Shown here piece by piece: positions 61,019 to 64,000 of a stretch of DNA of 64,000 bases. The stretch is taken from contig NZ_CP016809.1 of the NCBI RefSeq assembly GCF_002741055.1, positions 310,001 to 374,000 on the forward strand, given 5' to 3'. The first letter of the stretch is position 1; each line of letters starts with the position of its first letter. The position numbers were made by a program, and so were the translations under genes. The notes under the pieces are model-generated. The model made no database searches. It saw only the letters and a list, made by a program, of their open reading frames with translations, and was not told where the DNA came from. The stretch is from Paenibacillus ihbetae. Its GTDB lineage: Bacteria > Bacillota > Bacilli > Paenibacillales > Paenibacillaceae.

Positions 61019-62379
61019 ATGTTGCGTTCGAATCGAGAAAAACAGCAGGCTTACGAATTTGTTTCGATTGAAGAATTGGTTCCTCAAGATCATCTGCTCC
61101 GTAAAGTGGACAAGTATATCGATTTCTCTTTCATCGACGAAAAGGTTCGTCCGCTTTACTGTGCGGATACTGGGCGGCCTGCTATCGACCCTGTCGTGTT
61201 ATTTAAGATGATTTTCCTCGGTTATTTTTATGGCATCCGTTCCGAACGCCAACTCGAACGTGAAATTCAAACCAACCTTGCTTACCGCTGGTTTTTGGGG
61301 TTAGGTTTAACCGACAAAGTGCCGGACCACTCTACGATTAGCTGGAATCGTCGCACGCGCTTTAAAGACACCGAGATTTTTCAGGAGATCTTCGATGAGA
61401 TTGTGCTTCAAGCTATCCAGCACCGTATGGTGGGCGGACGTGTCTTAGTTACCGACTCAACCCACGTCAAAGCGAATGCGAACAAGCATAAATACACAAA
61501 AGAACAGGTTTTGCAAAACACTCGTGGTTATGTGAGTGAACTTAATGCGGCCGTAGGGGCTGACCGGAATGCACATGGAAAAAAGCGCTAAAGCCAAGAG
61601 AGGACGTGATCGAGGAAAAGGAAGTTAAAGTGAGCATGACAGATCCCGACAGCGGTTATATGATTCGTGATGGGAAACCGGAAGGATTCTTCTATTTAGA
61701 CCACCGTACCGTGGACCTGAAATATAATATGATTACGGATGTCCATGTCACCGCCGGAAATGTCCATGATTCTGTACCGTATTTGTCCCGTTTGGATCGT
61801 CAACAAGAACGATTTGGTTTTAAAGTCGAAGCCGTTGCTCTGGACTCCGGGTACTTGACTTCACCCATCTGCAAAGGGCTGCAAAGCCGAAACATTTTTG
61901 CCGTTATTGCTCACCGAAGATTTCACCCGACCCAGGGTTTATTCCCTAAATGGAAGTTCACGTATGATGCGGAGCGCAATCTTTATGTTTGCCCTGCAAA
62001 GCACGAATTACCATACAAGACGACCAACCGTGAGGGATACCGACAGTACGCTTCGGATCCACAGCACTGCAAGAACTGCCCGTTATTAAATGAATGCACG
62101 CGGTCTCGCAACCACCGAAAGGTGGTAACTCGTCATGTCTGGGAGGACAGCAAAGAGTGGGTGCGAGGCAACCGGTTGAGTCGATCCGGGAAATATCTCT
62201 ACCGAAAACGAAAAGAAACGATTGAGCGAAGCTTCGCGGATGCCAAAGAGCTCCATGGGTTTCGCTATTGCCGTTTGCGCGGGCTGCAAAACGTCAGGGA
62301 ACAGGCCCTGATGACAGCAGCTGTACAGAACATGAAGAAGATGGCGATCCACCTGGATCGCCTGGAAAAACGGGGGTAA
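61019..62379 (+). CDS. IS1182-family DDE transposase, two frames joined at a slippery site
   Basis: The first frame (61019-61591) starts MLRSNREKQQAYEFVSIEELVPQDHLLRKVDKYIDFSFI and contains the first catalytic aspartate region VLVTDSTHVKANANK. It stops at 61589. The minus-1 frame continues as ALKPREDVIEEKEVKVSMTDPDSGYM, with the second aspartate in AVALDSGYL, a zinc-like cysteine cluster (C-x-n-C-x-x-C) and the glutamate region ETIERSFADAKELHGFRYC. Together they match a full transposase of about 453 residues. The junction is A AAA AAG. GGAAGGG precedes the ATG, and TATAAT is at 60979-60984. Confidence 0.85.
61579..61585 (+). promoter_or_regulatory. A AAA AAG slippery heptamer at the transposase frame junction
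   Basis: Zero-frame codons are GGA AAA AAG CGC TAA. Slipping back one base on A AAA AAG gives GCG CTA AAG CCA, exactly the frame of the C-terminal half. The zero-frame stop is one codon after the heptamer. Either this is programmed minus-1 frameshifting, or a C was lost from AAGCCGCTA. Confidence 0.55.
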
Positions 62380-62420
62380 TCTCCCCGTTTTCACTTTTGA
62401 AGTGACCACTTGAAATTGAG

Positions 62421-62453
62421 AAACCCTGCACTTTAGAAAAAAGTACAGGGTTT
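62421..62453 (+). terminator. Terminator-like hairpin at the right end of the insertion sequence
   Basis: AAACCCTG-C-ACTTT pairs with AAAGT-A-CAGGGTTT. It lies 42 bp after the transposase stop and just inside the right terminal repeat, with a short T-rich tail. Confidence 0.6.
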
Positions 62454-62465
62454 CTCGACAATCTG

Positions 62466-62484
62466 AGCCCGCATAATGCGGGCT
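62466..62484. repeat. Right copy of the 19-bp target duplication (terminator palindrome)
   Basis: Identical to 60889-60907 and followed by TTTTAGG, so on the plus strand it acts as a terminator after the transposase. On the minus strand this copy has lost its T-tract, which is now on the far side of the element. Confidence 0.8.
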
Positions 62485-62604
62485 TTTAGGCGTACATGAT
62501 AATCGGTATTCACTTGTTCTTGGCTGGTCCCATTATAACTTCGTCAGTGTCAAGCCGCCTAAACAGCTTCATGATGGCTGCAATATTCCTGAGCCTTTCG
62601 GTGG

Positions 62605-63594
62605 TTAAAAAATGCTATCGGGAACGTAATAAATTTTCTGAGTATCCTTCTTATTTACCGGATCTGTAACAATCGTGAAATACACATTGCCGTTCTTGGT
62701 CTGCACACCCTCGATTTCGCGGTTGCCCACATTGGTTATCTTCACTAGCGATTTATACGCGCCTGTGTTAGACATCATGGCAATCTGCGGCGTTTCCCCC
62801 TCGGCTCCGCCTGAGGTATAGATTTCGGTGCTGCCTAGCATATCGACCCCTTGGAAGGAGCCGTTCGGTCTAATAATGGCACTGCCTGATTGGGTGAAGC
62901 TGGTCACGCAGGCGCTTACCGCTGCCGCGCTGTCCATTCGTACCATTTCATTGCTGTCAAGCAGCTTGTTCAAAGCCACCGTGTCATAGATCGACCAGGT
63001 CACGGTGCCTTCCTTCGTCTGCACGCGGAAGACTGTGTGCGTGCTGTTTCCGCCCCCATCCACACGGTAGGTGTCTCCCAATCTTGCACCCGTCTTATTG
63101 GCGTAATTCATGTAGGTAAACCTGCGAAGATCCGTATAATCAACGGTTGTGCCCGGTGAATACTGAACTCTTGCTACCTGGAGTGACCAATAATAGTCCG
63201 TGGATGGATCAGCTTTAGAGCTGAAGTAGAAATAATTCTCGCCATTGTACGTATACATGTCCAGCGTTTGGCAATGGCCGGTGTTGGTAATCGTCATTTT
63301 ATCAACAAACGTGGCGTTATTTCCGTCGATCAGCAATCTTGAGAGATAGCAATTGCCTCCAGACCGCTGCGTTACATAAATATATTTTGAAGCGATGTAA
63401 GCTTTCTGCACCACCACATTATGCTGAAGTCCCTTGAGGTTGTAGGCGAGGGTTGCGGAGGCGTTTACAGTCTTATCGGGGGTTGCCGCAAACGCGGGCA
63501 GAGCTGACATACTGAAAATATAAATGGCAAGAAGTGCAGAGGCGAGGGTTATCAACCGCCTTTTCAAATGGTTCCACGTTCGAACTTGCAGCAT
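62605..63594 (-). CDS. Secreted helveticin J-like protein (class III bacteriocin family)
   Basis: A protein of about 329 residues. A Sec signal peptide (LKRRLITLASALLAIYIFSMSALPAFA) ends near residue 36. The mature part reads like helveticin J: VVVQKAYIASKYIYVTQRSGGNCYLSRLLI, GHCQTLDMYTYNGENYFYFSSK, SLQVARVQY, and WSIYDTVALNKLLDSNEMV. The end is ITNVGNREIEGVQTKNGNVYFTIV. Helveticin J is a large heat-labile bacteriocin of Lactobacillus; no immunity gene is seen nearby. GGAGG precedes the chosen ATG at 63594. The insertion sequence sits in this gene's terminator. Confidence 0.65.
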   Translation of the reverse strand: MLQVRTWNHLKRRLITLASALLAIYIFSMSALPAFAATPDKTVNASATLAYNLKGLQHNVVVQKAYIASKYIYVTQRSGGNCYLSRLLIDGNNATFVDKMTITNTGHCQTLDMYTYNGENYFYFSSKADPSTDYYWSLQVARVQYSPGTTVDYTDLRRFTYMNYANKTGARLGDTYRVDGGGNSTHTVFRVQTKEGTVTWSIYDTVALNKLLDSNEMVRMDSAAAVSACVTSFTQSGSAIIRPNGSFQGVDMLGSTEIYTSGGAEGETPQIAMMSNTGAYKSLVKITNVGNREIEGVQTKNGNVYFTIVTDPVNKKDTQKIYYVPDSIF

Positions 63595-63819
63595 ACGGAT
63601 TACCTCCATTTGTTATAATCTTTATCCTTGCACATGTCCCTGCAACCTGAGATGTCTCCAATACGCGAAACAACGGGAGTACGCGATCTTCCTCCTTCCG
63701 TCAACTATGGGCAAGTGCTGCCCGTATCATCCATATCCGACTCGATGGTCACCTCCCTTTTTAAGGAATGTTTGCAAGTTGTTCTTCTATAATTTAACAA
63801 ATGTATTGCATTTTATCAA
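63595..63819 (-). promoter_or_regulatory. Promoter and roughly 190-nt leader of the helveticin-like gene
   Basis: Minus-strand TTGATA (63819-63814), a 17-bp spacer and TAAATT (63796-63791) would start a leader of about 190 nt. It contains a GGGCA/TGCCC hairpin (63709-63723), a CGCG-rich fold and two extra Shine-Dalgarno-like stretches (GGGAGGTGA, AAGGAGGA) with no real gene behind them. I recognise no riboswitch class. Confidence 0.4.
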
Positions 63820-63927
63820 AGCTTTCATAGCAGGCCGTGATAACGATTCATAGATTTGCCTTAAATGGAGTTATGCATCATCCGCCGCGTATAAATCCAC
63901 TCATCCAAACGGTAAATTCAACGCCAG

Positions 63928-63955
63928 AAGCCCCGCCCTGATAATGGCGAGGCTT
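63928..63955. terminator. Hairpin near the right edge
   Basis: AAGCCCCGCC and GGCGAGGCTT pair with one mismatch around an 8-nt loop. No T-tract follows in either direction, so its role is unclear. Confidence 0.3.
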
Positions 63956-63971
63956 TACGGAAGGTGAGCGC

Positions 63972-64000
63972 ATGAAGAGAACGTCCATTTTCAAACGCAT
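63972..64000 (+). CDS. Possible start of a gene running off the window
   Basis: AAGGTGAG followed by ATG and nine codons (MKRTSIFKR) up to the window edge. The basic start would suit a membrane or exported protein, but only the ribosome binding site supports it. Confidence 0.4.

Larger units (their letters stand above)
60908..62465 (+). mobile_element. IS1182-like insertion sequence
   Basis: A 1558-bp element. Its ends are imperfect inverted repeats: CAGGCTGTCGAGAAAG on the left, and CAGATTGTCGAGAAAC as the complement of the right end (13 of 16 matching). It carries one transposase in two overlapping frames and is flanked by a 19-bp direct duplication that is itself the palindromic stem of a transcription terminator. 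The left end forms a 10-bp hairpin (60911-60933) and the right end a terminator-like hairpin (62421-62453). Both would insulate the transposase from outside transcription. Confidence 0.85.

Noticed and set aside
63595..63790. A known riboswitch in the helveticin-like leader.
   Set aside because: No consensus of the c-di-AMP, c-di-GMP, cobalamin or T-box classes could be matched by eye.

Overview
The window looks like a chromosomal segment of a Paenibacillus-type member of the Bacillota. GC is near 50 percent, and strong AAGGAGG-type ribosome binding sites sit in front of most genes, several of which start at GTG or TTG. Two sugar ABC importers are each paired with a YesM/YesN-type two-component system, and glycoside hydrolases are abundant. 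Almost all genes lie on the minus strand. No rRNA, tRNA or CRISPR array was seen.

Layout. 1-2.7 kb: a one-protein fusion of an AraC-type regulator and a GH39 glycosidase. 2.9-5.2 kb: a GntR/YtrA-type ABC operon with its own operator. 5.4-7.0 kb: a MarR-controlled operon. 7.2-9.4 kb: a divergent adenylosuccinate synthetase paralogue facing a LysR regulator. 9.5-10.4 kb: an alpha/beta hydrolase. 10.7-25.8 kb: a glycan-use locus (sensor kinase, response regulator, lipoprotein binding protein, two permeases, two GH3 enzymes, a GH20 enzyme and a membrane-anchored esterase). 26-30 kb: a metallophosphoesterase, an MFS transporter, a decayed metallo-hydrolase and a DeoR regulator. 30-33 kb: a TetR-ABC exporter operon. 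33-35 kb: a histidine phosphatase and a broken FAD monooxygenase. 34.9-43.1 kb: a second two-component/ABC importer locus with a Gfo/Idh/MocA dehydrogenase. 43.5-45 kb: a YeeE/TusA sulfur-transport pair. 45-49.4 kb: a TetR/hydrolase pair, an acetyltransferase and an OmpR-type two-component system. 49.7-52.3 kb: two DJ-1/PfpI paralogues around a membrane protein. 52.4-60.5 kb: an SDR protein, a DUF2207 membrane protein, a flavin reductase, a frameshifted dioxygenase, a DUF1835 protein, nagA and a small membrane protein. 60.9-62.5 kb: an IS1182-like element inserted in a terminator. 62.6-63.6 kb: a secreted helveticin J-like protein.

The most striking signal is a 28-bp bipartite direct repeat, AAGTCG-N16-AAGTCG on the minus strand. 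It occurs before the binding-protein gene, the permease/glycosidase operon and the membrane esterase gene. In all three it lies 33-34 bp upstream of a good -10 hexamer with no proper -35. This is the expected layout for an AraC-type activator, and the YesN-type regulator encoded in the same locus is the obvious candidate. It would tie uptake, hydrolysis and de-esterification of one glycan into one regulon.

Several genes show decay or recoding: a one-base loss in a ring-cleaving dioxygenase, a shortened metallo-beta-lactamase-fold protein lacking a metal histidine, a headless monooxygenase, a headless 66-codon remnant, and a transposase split exactly at an A AAA AAG slippery heptamer. All assignments rest on reading motifs by eye; no database search was made.
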